A stretch of 64,000 nucleotides of DNA from DASXRA01 sp036502575 (GTDB lineage: Bacteria > Actinomycetota > Actinomycetes > Mycobacteriales > Jatrophihabitantaceae): positions 13,813 through 77,812 of the forward strand of contig DASXYL010000018.1 of NCBI GenBank assembly GCA_036502575.1, written 5' to 3'. The notes under the pieces were generated by a model that was given only the letters and a program-made list of their open reading frames with translations, made no database searches and was not told the origin of the DNA. The translations under genes and the position numbers were made by a program. Positions 1 to 8,291 of the stretch are shown here, piece after piece (within the stretch, counting starts at the first letter, position 1; each line of letters begins with the position of its first letter).

Positions 1-2
1 AC

Positions 3-212
3 GTGGTTCGCGGGGCGGGCATCGCGGCAGTCGCCGGCGCCGCAGGCTGGACGGTCGGTCGGATGGCCGAGGGACGAGGGGTCGTCCCGTCGATCGGTCT
101 GGGGGTGGCCGCTGCCGGCGTCGCGGTCGCGATTGCACTCGCCGCGCTGGCGCTCGCCGATCGTGAACTGATCACCATTCTGCGATCCCGACTACGTGGC
201 GGCCCGGCATGA
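3..212 (+). CDS. C-terminal fragment of an integral membrane protein (MurJ/MviN-like?)
   Basis: Only the last 69 codons are inside the window and the frame is open to the left edge. Two hydrophobic Ala/Val/Gly-rich stretches separated by a short polar loop (residues about 3-18 and 31-52) end in a basic tail, as in the last helices of a multi-pass protein. The stop overlaps the ATG of the next gene in an ATGA, so the two are co-translated. In related actinobacteria a MurJ-type lipid flippase or polysaccharide exporter sits here before a glycosyltransferase and pyrG. That identification rests on context; the fragment itself carries no diagnostic motif. Confidence 0.5.
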   Translation: MVRGAGIAAVAGAAGWTVGRMAEGRGVVPSIGLGVAAAGVAVAIALAALALADRELITILRSRLRGGPA

Positions 213-1276
213 GCGCCGTCACCCTCGTCCTGGCTTCCAGCACGGGTGGGGTGGGGGCGCACGTCGCATCGCTTGCGCGGGGCCTCGGCAGCGACGGGTG
301 GCGGGTGAACGTCTGCGGGCCCCAGGCCACCGACGACCTGTTCGGCTTCTCGCGGGAGGGGGCGTCGTTCACGCCCATCAGCGGGAAACCGGCCGACCCG
401 CGCGCCGTGCGGGCGGTGCGTCGGGTGGCCGCCGGCTCGGACGTGGTGCATGCGCACGGCCTGCGGGCGGCGACCATCGCGGGACTGACGCGCCGGCATC
501 CCCTGGTGGTGACGTGGCACAACGCGGTGCTCGGTCCCGCCGACCTGCGGCGCCGGCTGCTCGGTGCGGGGGAGCGCTACGTCGCGCGGAACGCCGACAT
601 CGCGCTGTGCGTCTCGCCCGATCTCGAGGAACGCGTGCGGGCGCTCGGCGGCCGCGACGTACGCCCCGGTCCGGTCGCGGCGCCGCTGCGCGAACCCGAG
701 CGGTTTCCCTCCGAGGTGCGTGACGCGCTCGGCGTGGGCGACACGCCGTTGCTGCTCAGCGTGGGCCGGCTGCATCCGCAGAAGGGGCACGACGTCTTCA
801 TCGAGGCGGTGACGCACGTGCGCAAGCAGTGCCCGGCCGTCCGCGCAGTGATTGCCGGCGACGGCCCGCAGCGGCCCGAGCTCGAAGCGCTGATCGCCTC
901 TCTCGACGCCCCGGTGATGTTGCTAGGTCGACGTGTCGACATTCCTGATCTGCTGCGGGCGGCCGACGTCGTGGTGTGGGCGAGCGTGTGGGAGGGCAGT
1001 CCGCTATCCGTCCAGGAGGCGTTGCGGGCCGGACGGCCGCTGGTTGCGACCCGGGTCGGCGGCCTCCCGGACATCGTCGGCGACGGCGCCGTGCTCGTTC
1101 CGCCGGGCGACGCCGAGGCGCTGGCTGCTGCGATCGACCGTGTCCTGCAGGACGCGGCCTGGGCAGCGACGCTGGCCGCCCGAGCCGTCGAGATCGCCCG
1201 GCGGCTGCCCAACGAGCACGACACACTGGCCCAGGTCGAGGCCGTTTACCGAGAGTTGATCGGCGCGTCGCGCTGA
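209..1276 (+). CDS. GT4-family glycosyltransferase
   Basis: A 355-residue GT-B fold enzyme expected to transfer a sugar from a nucleotide-sugar to a cell envelope or lipid acceptor on the cytoplasmic side. The N-terminal acceptor domain has the glycine-rich STGGVGAHV loop (residues 11-19). The C-terminal donor domain carries SVGRLHPQKG (184-193) and the EX7E motif EGSPLSVQE (262-270), followed by VATRVGGLPDIV, all typical of GT4. Length is normal for the family. It overlaps the preceding membrane gene by 4 bases, suggesting the pair makes and exports one surface glycan. The substrate cannot be read from the sequence. Confidence 0.85.
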   Translation: MSAVTLVLASSTGGVGAHVASLARGLGSDGWRVNVCGPQATDDLFGFSREGASFTPISGKPADPRAVRAVRRVAAGSDVVHAHGLRAATIAGLTRRHPLVVTWHNAVLGPADLRRRLLGAGERYVARNADIALCVSPDLEERVRALGGRDVRPGPVAAPLREPERFPSEVRDALGVGDTPLLLSVGRLHPQKGHDVFIEAVTHVRKQCPAVRAVIAGDGPQRPELEALIASLDAPVMLLGRRVDIPDLLRAADVVVWASVWEGSPLSVQEALRAGRPLVATRVGGLPDIVGDGAVLVPPGDAEALAAAIDRVLQDAAWAATLAARAVEIARRLPNEHDTLAQVEAVYRELIGASR

Positions 1277-1287
1277 TCATGCGAGGA

Positions 1288-1318
1288 GTCCACGCTCACC
1301 GTGTTAGCGTGGACTTCC
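1288..1318 (+). promoter_or_regulatory. Inverted repeat and -10 element at the pyrG start
   Basis: A perfect 9-bp inverted repeat (GTCCACGCT 1288-1296, AGCGTGGAC 1306-1314, 9-nt loop) lies over the start region of pyrG. Its right arm contains TAGCGT (1305-1310), a TANNNT -10 element placed 8 nt before the GTG at 1319, which fits a leaderless transcript. An operator overlapping the promoter, or a hairpin in a longer readthrough mRNA, are both possible. Confidence 0.5.
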
Positions 1319-3091
1319 GTGGATCGGACGCTGGCGCCCTCTGGGCAGCCCACCAAGCATTTGTTCGTTACTGGCGGTGTCGCCTCTTCGCTCGGCAAGG
1401 GGCTGACTGCGAGCAGCCTCGGCAGCCTCCTCAAGGCGCGCGGACTGCGGGTCACCATGCAGAAGTTGGACCCGTACCTGAACGTCGACCCCGGGACGAT
1501 GAACCCCTTTCAGCACGGCGAGGTCTTCGTCACCGGGGACGGCGCTGAGACCGACCTCGACGTCGGCCACTACGAACGCTTCCTCGACACCGATCTGGTC
1601 GGTTCGGCGAACGTCACCACCGGGCAGGTCTACTCCACGGTGATCGCCAAGGAGCGCCGCGGTGAGTATCTCGGTGACACGGTGCAGGTCATCCCGCACA
1701 TCACCAACGAGATAAAGAGCCGCATCCGGGCGATGGCCGCGCCGGGGCCCGACGGCCAGATTCCGCACATCGTCATCACCGAGATCGGCGGCACGGTGGG
1801 CGACATCGAATCGCTGCCGTTCCTCGAGGCTGCGCGTCAGGTGCGCCACGACGTCGGCCGCGACAACTGCTTCTTCCTGCACGTGTCACTCGTGCCCTAC
1901 CTCGCGCCCTCCGGCGAGCTGAAGACCAAGCCGACCCAGCACTCCGTCGCCGCGCTGCGCAGCATCGGCATAGCGCCGGATGCCGTGGTGTGCCGCAGCG
2001 ACCGCGAGATCCCCGACAACGTCAAGCGCAAGATCTCGCTGATGTGCGACGTGGATCTGGAAGCGGTGGTGTCGGCCTGCGACGCGCCGAGCATCTACGA
2101 GATCCCCAAGGTGCTGCACAGCGAGGGCCTCGACGCCTACGTCGTGCGTCGGCTGGGACTGCCGTTCCGCGACGTCGACTGGACGCTCTGGGGTGACCTG
2201 CTCGACCGCGTGCACAACCCGCGCAACGAGATCACCATCGCGTTGGTGGGCAAGTACGTGGACCTTCCGGATGCCTACCTGTCGGTCACCGAGGCGCTGC
2301 GGGCCGCCGGGTTCGCGCGGCGGGCCAAGGTCCACGTCAAGTGGGTGCCGGCCGATACCTGCGAGGACGAGGTTGGTGCCGCCCAGCAACTGTCCACCGT
2401 GGACGGTGTGGTGATCCCCGGCGGGTTCGGGGTGCGCGGCATCGAGGGCAAGATCGGCGCCGCCCGGTACTCGCGGGAGAACGGCATCCCGATCCTGGGG
2501 CTGTGCCTCGGCCTGCAATGCATGGTCATCGAGACCGCTCGGCACCTGGCCGGCATCGACGGCGCCAACTCGAGTGAGTTCGACCCGGAGACGCCGGCCC
2601 CGGTGATCGCCACGATGGCCGATCAGGTCGAGATCGTCGCCGGAAACGCCGACCTCGGCGGTTCGATGAGGCTCGGCGCGTACCCGGCAGTGCTGGCGGC
2701 CGGAACTCTGGTCGCCGAGGCGTACGGCGCCATCGACGTTTCCGAGCGGCACCGGCACCGGTACGAGGTGAACAACGCGTACCGCGAGAAGCTGGCCGCT
2801 GCGGGCCTCGTCTTCAGTGGGACGTCCCCGGACGGTCGGCTCGTGGAGTTCATCGAGCTCGACCGTTCGCTGCATCCGTATTTCGTCGCGACCCAGGCGC
2901 ACCCCGAGCTGAAGTCGCGGCCGACGCGAGCCCACCCGCTGTTCCGCGGGTTGATCGAGGCCGCCTTGACCTACAACGCCGCCGAGCGGTTGCCGGTCGA
3001 GATTCCCGAGTCGCCCCACGAGATCGAGCCGCTGGACGGCGTCCCTTCCGTGAACGGATCGCCGAGTTACCAGAGCGCGGCGCTGCGGTGA
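1319..3091 (+). CDS. pyrG: CTP synthase
   Basis: Converts UTP to CTP using ATP and glutamine, the last step of pyrimidine nucleotide synthesis. The amidoligase half opens with KHLFVTGGVASSLGKG and MQKLDPYLNVDPGTMNP. The C-terminal class I glutamine amidotransferase has the nucleophile motif GLCLGLQC and the His-Glu motif AHPELKSRP. I chose GTG 1319 (590 aa) because it sits 8 nt after TAGCGT and gives an N-terminus of usual length; GTG 1301, with a distant GAGGAG, would add 6 residues. The stop overlaps the GTG of the next gene (GTGA). The pyrG-NUDIX-xerD order is the standard actinobacterial one. Confidence 0.97.
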   Translation: MDRTLAPSGQPTKHLFVTGGVASSLGKGLTASSLGSLLKARGLRVTMQKLDPYLNVDPGTMNPFQHGEVFVTGDGAETDLDVGHYERFLDTDLVGSANVTTGQVYSTVIAKERRGEYLGDTVQVIPHITNEIKSRIRAMAAPGPDGQIPHIVITEIGGTVGDIESLPFLEAARQVRHDVGRDNCFFLHVSLVPYLAPSGELKTKPTQHSVAALRSIGIAPDAVVCRSDREIPDNVKRKISLMCDVDLEAVVSACDAPSIYEIPKVLHSEGLDAYVVRRLGLPFRDVDWTLWGDLLDRVHNPRNEITIALVGKYVDLPDAYLSVTEALRAAGFARRAKVHVKWVPADTCEDEVGAAQQLSTVDGVVIPGGFGVRGIEGKIGAARYSRENGIPILGLCLGLQCMVIETARHLAGIDGANSSEFDPETPAPVIATMADQVEIVAGNADLGGSMRLGAYPAVLAAGTLVAEAYGAIDVSERHRHRYEVNNAYREKLAAAGLVFSGTSPDGRLVEFIELDRSLHPYFVATQAHPELKSRPTRAHPLFRGLIEAALTYNAAERLPVEIPESPHEIEPLDGVPSVNGSPSYQSAALR

Positions 3092-3705
3092 GCGCGGACC
3101 AGTATCAGGTCCTCGCTTCGACTCGGCGTTTCAAAGGGCGGGTGCTGTCACTGCGCACCGACGAGCTGCGGATGAGCGACGGCACCGTCGCGACCCGCGA
3201 GATCGTCGAGCACCCAGGAGCGGTCGGGGTGGTGGCCCTGGACGACGACGACCAGGTCGTGCTCGTGAACCAATATCGCCACCCGGTGGGCCGCTACCTG
3301 GACGAGTTGCCGGCCGGGCTTCTGGACGTGGCCGGCGAGCCGGCGGTGATCGCCGCGCAACGCGAGCTGAAAGAGGAGACGGGCCTGGCCGCGGCGCGGT
3401 GGCACGTGCTGATCGATCTGTTCACCTCGCCGGGCATGACCAACGAAGCCATCCGAGTGTTTCTCGCCCGCGGGCTGTCGGACGCGCAGGGCGAGCGGTT
3501 CGTGCCCGAACACGAGGAGATTACGTTGACGGTGTCGCGAGTTCCACTGGACGAGGTGGTGGGCCAGGCACTGCGTGGCGAGCTGACGAACGCCGCGGCG
3601 GTCGCCGGGGTGTGCGCCGCAGCAGCGGCTCGGGCCCGGGACTGGCGCGACCTCCGGCCGGCCGATATGCCGTGGTCCGGCCGCCCCCAGTCCGCGACGG
3701 ACTGA
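3088..3705 (+). CDS. NUDIX hydrolase, probable ADP-ribose pyrophosphatase
   Basis: A 205-residue Nudix enzyme likely to cleave ADP-ribose or a related nucleoside diphosphate sugar. The Nudix box reads GLLDVAGEPAVIAAQRELK followed by EETGL, with the catalytic REXXEEXG helix intact and one extra residue in the first spacer, a form common in ADP-ribose pyrophosphatases that also carry the preceding ELPAG. The downstream FTSPGMTNEAIRVFLAR segment also fits that subfamily. It starts on GTG inside the pyrG stop and is followed 3 nt later by xerD, so the three genes look like one transcript. Orthologous to the mycobacterial gene after pyrG by position. Confidence 0.88.
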   Translation: MSADQYQVLASTRRFKGRVLSLRTDELRMSDGTVATREIVEHPGAVGVVALDDDDQVVLVNQYRHPVGRYLDELPAGLLDVAGEPAVIAAQRELKEETGLAAARWHVLIDLFTSPGMTNEAIRVFLARGLSDAQGERFVPEHEEITLTVSRVPLDEVVGQALRGELTNAAAVAGVCAAAAARARDWRDLRPADMPWSGRPQSATD

Positions 3706-3708
3706 GCG

Positions 3709-4665
3709 ATGTCGCTGACCGCCGTCCCACCGACGCAGCGGGCGCTTCGGCTCGACATCGTGGTGCGCAGCTACCTCGATCATCTGGCGGTCGAACGAGG
3801 GGTCGCCGGCAACACGCTCTCGTCCTACCGACGCGACCTCGACCGCTACGTCGCCTACCTGGCAGCGCGGCATGTCACCTCGCTCGACGGTGTCGACGGC
3901 GGGGCCGTCTCCGGGTTCCTCGGCTATCTGCGCGAGGGCGACGCCGAGCATCAGGCCTTGTCCGCATCGTCCGCGGCGCGCGCGGTGGTGGCGGTACGTG
4001 GGCTGCACCGATTCGCGGTGCGCGACGGCCTGCTCGACGTCGACGTGGCGCGTGACGTTCGGCCCCCGACGCCTCCCCGTCGGCTGCCGAAGGCGATCAG
4101 CGTCGAGCAGGTCGAGCGGCTCTTGGACGCTGCGGGCTTCGACGGCACGCCGCTGACGGTTCGCGACCGCGCTTTGCTCGAACTGCTGTACGCGACCGGT
4201 GCGCGTATCTCCGAAGCGGTGGGGCTAGCCGTCGACGACCTCGACCTCGGGGCGCGCAGTGCGCTGCTCTCCGGCAAAGGTGGCAAACAGCGACGCGTGC
4301 CGGTCGGATCGTTCGCCGCGGCCGCACTCGAGGCGTACCTGGTGCGGGTGCGCCCCGAGCTGGCGGCGAAGGGACGAGGTACGCCGGCGCTGTTCCTGAA
4401 CGCGCGCGGCGGACCGCTGTCCCGACAGTCGGCCTGGACGGTGCTGCGTGACGCCGCGGACAAGGCCGGGCTCGCCAGCGGCATCTCGCCGCACACGCTG
4501 CGCCATTCTTTCGCAACTCATCTGATGGAAGGCGGCGCGGACGTTCGCGTCGTGCAGGAGCTGCTCGGTCACTCGTCGGTGACCACCACACAGATCTACA
4601 CGCTCGTCACCGTCGACCAGTTGCGCGAGGTGTACGCCGCGGCCCACCCGCGCGCGAAGGTGTAG
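3709..4665 (+). CDS. xerD: Site-specific tyrosine recombinase XerD
   Basis: Chromosome dimer resolution recombinase acting with XerC at dif. It is 318 residues, slightly longer than enterobacterial XerD because of a short N-terminal extension. A SAM-like core-binding domain (about 18-115) is followed by the catalytic domain with Arg in ATGARISEAVGL, Lys in SGKGGKQRRVP, the HxxR motif HTLRHSFATHL, the second His in LLGHSSVTTTQ and the Tyr nucleophile in QIYTLV, so all catalytic residues are present. It follows the NUDIX gene by 3 nt. No dif-like site was noticed in the window. Chromosomal XerD rather than a phage integrase because of the conserved neighbours. Confidence 0.95.
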   Translation: MSLTAVPPTQRALRLDIVVRSYLDHLAVERGVAGNTLSSYRRDLDRYVAYLAARHVTSLDGVDGGAVSGFLGYLREGDAEHQALSASSAARAVVAVRGLHRFAVRDGLLDVDVARDVRPPTPPRRLPKAISVEQVERLLDAAGFDGTPLTVRDRALLELLYATGARISEAVGLAVDDLDLGARSALLSGKGGKQRRVPVGSFAAAALEAYLVRVRPELAAKGRGTPALFLNARGGPLSRQSAWTVLRDAADKAGLASGISPHTLRHSFATHLMEGGADVRVVQELLGHSSVTTTQIYTLVTVDQLREVYAAAHPRAKV

Positions 4666-4681
4666 CTCTGCCCCGCTGTTC

Positions 4682-4832
4682 TTATCCGCCGGAGGCGGTA
4701 CCTATCCGCCGGAGGCGGATCCCCGGACCACCCACTCGCTTCGCTTCGGGGTGGATCCGGAGATCCGCACCGCTCCTTCGTCGCGGGCCGCGTCGCGGCC
4801 GGCGGGCTCTTCGCGCAAGCGCTCATCGCGTT
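4682..4832 (+). repeat. Dispersed palindromic repeat, copy 1 (after xerD)
   Basis: A hairpin-rich element of about 150 bp starting just after the xerD stop. It has two direct copies of TATCCGCCGGAGGCGG (4683-4716), a CCCACTCGCTTCGCTTCGGGG segment split here as CCCACTCGCT / TCGCTTCGGGG (4731-4751), and a 40-bp end segment (4793-4832). The end segment matches 39 of 40 bases at 22364-22403 and, in reverse orientation, 39 of 40 counted with one further variable base at 15120-15159. The stems may also stop transcription from the pyrG-xerD operon. Confidence 0.8.
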
Positions 4833-5088
4833 GGTGGTGCGTTGTCTGAGTCACGCCCCGCTTAGGGCGCGAGGCCCATCGCGTTGTGGTGGCGGCGTCT
4901 CCTTGGGTTACCGTCCGCCGTAGGGCGTGCACCTCGTCGCTCGGGGTACTGCTCACTCGGCATTGACAAGGTTCGGTCGGCTGTTGCGACCGACGCGCCG
5001 GACCTTCGTGGTTCGGTGTCGTGGCCGGGCCGGGCGTGGAGTAGCCTCGCGATCGGCGAGATAAGCGGGCAGGGGGTTTAAGCAGTTC
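4833..5088. other. Intergenic region upstream of soj
   Basis: No gene is evident. It contains two similar segments starting CATCGCGTTG (4824 and 4878), suggesting a partial tandem copy of the repeat end. GTAGCCT around 5042-5048 is a candidate -10 element about 40 nt before the soj ATG, and GGCAGGGGG (about 5070-5078) is a possible ribosome-binding region. I see no parS-like palindrome here. Confidence 0.4.
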
Positions 5089-5985
5089 ATGGCTATGTCG
5101 ACAAGTCAAGACAGTGCCGATTCTGGTGCCATGTTCACCGTCGAGTCCGTGAAATCGTCCGATCCAGCGCTTGCCCGCCCGAAGCGCAAGCTGGTTGAAC
5201 CCAAGCCCGTCGAGCGTCACGGGCCCGCGCGCATCATCGCCCTGTGCAACCAGAAGGGCGGCGTCGGCAAGACCACCTCGACGATCAACCTGGGTGCAGC
5301 GTTGGCCGAGTTCGGTCGTCGAGTGCTGCTCGTCGACTTCGATCCGCAGGGCGCGCTCTCGGTGGGACTCGGTGTGCAGCCGCACCAACTGGACCGCACC
5401 GCCTACAACCTGCTGATGGAACGCGACGTCGCGGTCGACGACATCCTGCTCAAGACCGCCGTCCCCGGCATGGACCTGCTGCCCAGCAACATCGACCTGT
5501 CCGCAGCTGAGGTTCAGCTCGTCGGCGAGGTAGCCCGCGAGCAGACGCTGGGACGCGTCATCACCCCGATCGTCGACGAATACGACTTCGTTCTCATCGA
5601 CTGTCAACCCTCGCTCGGTCTGCTGACCGTCAACGCGCTGACCGCGGCGGACGAGGTCATCGTCCCGCTCGAATGCGAGTTTTTCAGCCTCCGCGGGGTG
5701 GCGCTCCTGATCGACACGATCGAAAAAGTTAAGGAACGACTCAATCCCAAGTTGAAGCTTGCCGGGATCCTGGCGACGATGTACGACGGCCGTACGCTAC
5801 ACGGACGTGAGGTGTTCGCGCGGGTGGTTGAAGCCTTCGGCGATGAAGTATTCGACACGGTGATATCCCGCACCGTGCGCTTTCCGGAGACCACGGTCGC
5901 CGGCGAACCGATCACGACGTGGGCACCGACGTCCGCCGGCGCCAAGGCATATCGCAACCTCGCACGGGAGGTGCTCGCGCGATGA
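5089..5985 (+). CDS. soj: ParA/Soj family ATPase
   Basis: A 298-residue deviant Walker ATPase, a DNA-positioning or segregation motor. After a basic 45-residue N-terminal tail comes the deviant Walker A motif KGGVGKTT (residues 56-63), then the A' motif LVDFDPQG and the Walker B region FVLIDCQPSLG. No parB follows. Instead it heads the cluster soj-RHH protein-scpA-scpB, as the orphan ParA does in mycobacteria and streptomycetes (Rv1708 position). A role together with the adjacent ribbon-helix-helix-like protein or with the SMC-ScpAB complex is inference from this arrangement. Confidence 0.92.
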   Translation: MAMSTSQDSADSGAMFTVESVKSSDPALARPKRKLVEPKPVERHGPARIIALCNQKGGVGKTTSTINLGAALAEFGRRVLLVDFDPQGALSVGLGVQPHQLDRTAYNLLMERDVAVDDILLKTAVPGMDLLPSNIDLSAAEVQLVGEVAREQTLGRVITPIVDEYDFVLIDCQPSLGLLTVNALTAADEVIVPLECEFFSLRGVALLIDTIEKVKERLNPKLKLAGILATMYDGRTLHGREVFARVVEAFGDEVFDTVISRTVRFPETTVAGEPITTWAPTSAGAKAYRNLAREVLAR

Positions 5986-6082
5986 CCCAGACGAGCCGAC
6001 TTCGGCACGCAACTGCGGGCTGGAGGCTCGACGAGCGGATTACGAGATCACGGGTCGCGGCGAGAATATCGAGGTCCCCCCT

Positions 6083-6565
6083 ATGGCGAGCACACTCATG
6101 ACGCGCCGGACGAGCCTTCCCGGCGCCTCCGAACTTTTCCGGGCCACGTCCGCCGCCCCCAAGCCCGACGAGGTGGTCCATCACCCGGGCGTCGGCGCGG
6201 TGGTACCGACACCCGTCGAGCCCGAGGTCGAGTCCGACCGGGACGACGATCGGGTGGAGGCGTCCGCCCCGCGGCCTGCTCCGGCGCCGGCGCCCGCTGC
6301 CGCGCGTCCGGGCCGAGGTCGGCGGATCCGCGCGGTCGGTGACCGCAACCCGAGCGGTCGTGAGCGCCACGAAGAGAAGATCACTGTGTATTGCTCGGCA
6401 GAGGAACTTGTCGACATAGAGACAGCTCGCTTGCACCTGCGCGCCGAGCACGGCCTGGCCGTGGATCGGGGCCGGATCGTGCGCGAAGCCGTCGCGGTGG
6501 TACTTGCCGACCTCGAGGCCAAGGGCGACTCGTCGATCCTGGTGCGACGGCTGCGCGGGGCGTGA
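6083..6565 (+). CDS. Small protein with RHH-like C-terminus, between soj and scpA
   Basis: 160 residues: a disordered, acidic and Pro/Ala-rich N-terminal half, a basic RPGRGRRIR patch near residue 80, then a compact C-terminal domain from KITVYCSAEELVDIETARL through GRIVREAVAVVLADLE. The beta strand plus two helices pattern of that domain resembles a CopG/ParG ribbon-helix-helix fold. ParA ATPases usually have such DNA-binding partners, so it is a candidate partner for the upstream ATPase; this is inference. The scpA GTG lies inside its stop (GTGA). An alternative start is ATG 6101. Confidence 0.7.
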   Translation: MASTLMTRRTSLPGASELFRATSAAPKPDEVVHHPGVGAVVPTPVEPEVESDRDDDRVEASAPRPAPAPAPAAARPGRGRRIRAVGDRNPSGRERHEEKITVYCSAEELVDIETARLHLRAEHGLAVDRGRIVREAVAVVLADLEAKGDSSILVRRLRGA

Positions 6566-7428
6566 ATCTGTCCGCCGAGGACGCCCTGGACATCGAATCC
6601 TTGGCGACCGAGCCCAACGGCGCCGAGTTCACAGGTCAATCCGGCGAGGGATTCCACGTTCGGCTGGAGAACTTCGAAGGGCCGTTCGATCTGCTGCTGA
6701 CGCTGATCAGCCGACGCCAGCTGGACGTGACCGAGGTCTCGCTCTCGAAAGTCACCGACGAGTTCCTGTCCTACCTCACCGCGGCGGGGGAGTGGGATCT
6801 CGGTCAGGCGACGGAGTTCCTCGTCGTCGCGTCCACGCTGCTCGATCTGAAGGCGGCCCGGTTGTTGCCGGCGGCCGACGTCGAGGACGAGGAAGACCTG
6901 GCTCTCCTCGAGGCACGTGATCTGCTGTTCGCCCGACTCTTGCAGTACCGGGCGTACAAGCTCGTGGCCGCCTACCTGGCCGAGTTGGAACGAGCCCAGG
7001 CGCGGCGCCACGGACGCAGTGCCGAGCTCGAAGCGCCGTTCGCTGAGCTCCTTCCCGACATCATGATCGGCGTGACGCCGGCGCGTTTCGCCGCGTTGGC
7101 CGCCGCTGCGCTGACGCCGAAGCCTGCTCCGGTTCTCACGACCGACCACGTGCACGCGCCGCGAGTGAGCGTGCGCGAGCACATGTTGACCATCCGTGAG
7201 CGTCTGCGGAGTCACGGGGCAGCGACATTTCGCTCGCTCGTGGCCGACTGCCAGAACACGCTCGAGGTCGTCGCCCGGTTCCTGGGCCTGCTCGAGCTGT
7301 ATCGCGAGGGCTCTGTCGCCTTCGATCAGGCGGCAGCGTTGGCCGAGTTGCGGGTGCGGTGGGTGGCGGCGGACAGCAACGGCACGACCGAGCTCGGCGA
7401 CGAGACTGTGGACGAGGAGTACGGGTGA
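6562..7428 (+). CDS. scpA: Segregation and condensation protein A (kleisin)
   Basis: Kleisin subunit of the SMC-ScpAB condensin that compacts and segregates the chromosome. The family hallmark FEGPFDLLLTLISRRQLDV appears at about residue 38, followed by the helical LSKVTDEFLSYL segment and a winged-helix C-terminus ending near VRWVA. 288 residues from the GTG in the GTGA overlap with the upstream gene; the frame is open further upstream but that would ignore the coupled start. It overlaps scpB by the same arrangement, so the two partners are made in a coupled fashion. Confidence 0.95.
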   Translation: MNLSAEDALDIESLATEPNGAEFTGQSGEGFHVRLENFEGPFDLLLTLISRRQLDVTEVSLSKVTDEFLSYLTAAGEWDLGQATEFLVVASTLLDLKAARLLPAADVEDEEDLALLEARDLLFARLLQYRAYKLVAAYLAELERAQARRHGRSAELEAPFAELLPDIMIGVTPARFAALAAAALTPKPAPVLTTDHVHAPRVSVREHMLTIRERLRSHGAATFRSLVADCQNTLEVVARFLGLLELYREGSVAFDQAAALAELRVRWVAADSNGTTELGDETVDEEYG

Positions 7429-8282
7429 GCAACGCGGGTTCTGAGCTGGACACGGCGAGGGCGAAGGTGGCTGAAACGGACGCCCCGGAGACCGACCCCG
7501 AGCGGGGTGCTGCGGGCAGCCAAGCGGGGGAGCGGGCGGAGAGCCGCGAGCCGGGCAGCGAGCAGCTGGACGCGCACGCAGACGGGACGCCCCCGGAGGC
7601 TGCATCGGCTGACGAGCAGCCGGCTGACGAGCAGCCGGCTGACGAGCAGCCGGTCGACGAGCAGCCGGTCGACGAGCAGCCAGACGTCGCGGGACCATCC
7701 GTTGTGGCCGACTCGAGCCGTCCGGATCTGAGTGATCCGGACACTCTGCGCGCGGCGGTCGAATCGGTTCTGTTCATCTCTGATGCGCCGGTCACGGTAA
7801 CTGCGCTGGCGGCTGGGCTGCACCGACCCGAGCCCGAGATCGAGGCCGCGCTGTCCGCGTTGGCCCAGGTCCTCGATGAGCGAGGAAGCGGTATTGAGCT
7901 GCGCGAGATCGGCGAGGGTGTGCGACTGTACAGTCGGCCCGAGCTCGCCGGCTGGATCGAGTCCTTCCTCATGGACGGACAGCGAGTGCGGCTGACCCAA
8001 GCGGCGCTCGAGACGCTTAGCGTCATTGCGTATCGGCAGCCGGTGACCCGCTCGCGTATCTCGGCGATTCGCGGGGTCAACGTGGACGGCGTCGTTCGGA
8101 CGCTGATCACCCGCGGATTGATCACCGAGGTCGGCGCCGACCCCGACACCGGCGGTGGCCTGTACCGAACGACCGAACTGTTTCTCGAAAAGATGGGTCT
8201 GCGATCACTTGACGAGCTTCCGTCTCTTGCTCCACTGCTGCCTGAGCTGAGCGGACTCGAAAGCGACGAACTGTCAGGTTGA
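7425..8282 (+). CDS. scpB: Segregation and condensation protein B
   Basis: Partner of ScpA in the condensin complex, 285 residues from the coupled GTG. The conserved tandem winged-helix core begins at about residue 105 (DTLRAAVESVLFISDAPV) and includes IAYRQPVTRSRISAIRGVN and the GLITEVG beta hairpin. The first 100 residues are an acidic, low-complexity extension with five 5-residue repeats (ADEQP or VDEQP), unlike most ScpB proteins of about 180-200 residues. rluB follows after 9 nt, so scpA, scpB and rluB likely share a transcript. Confidence 0.94.
   Translation: MSNAGSELDTARAKVAETDAPETDPERGAAGSQAGERAESREPGSEQLDAHADGTPPEAASADEQPADEQPADEQPVDEQPVDEQPDVAGPSVVADSSRPDLSDPDTLRAAVESVLFISDAPVTVTALAAGLHRPEPEIEAALSALAQVLDERGSGIELREIGEGVRLYSRPELAGWIESFLMDGQRVRLTQAALETLSVIAYRQPVTRSRISAIRGVNVDGVVRTLITRGLITEVGADPDTGGGLYRTTELFLEKMGLRSLDELPSLAPLLPELSGLESDELSG
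7608..7682 (+). repeat. Five tandem 15-bp repeats in the scpB 5' region
   Basis: Three copies of GCTGACGAGCAGCCG, then two of GTCGACGAGCAGCC(G/A), encode ADEQP x3 and VDEQP x2. The unit is a multiple of 3, so copy-number changes would keep the frame. The near identity of the units suggests recent expansion. Confidence 0.95.
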
Positions 8283-8291
8283 CGGTGAGAC

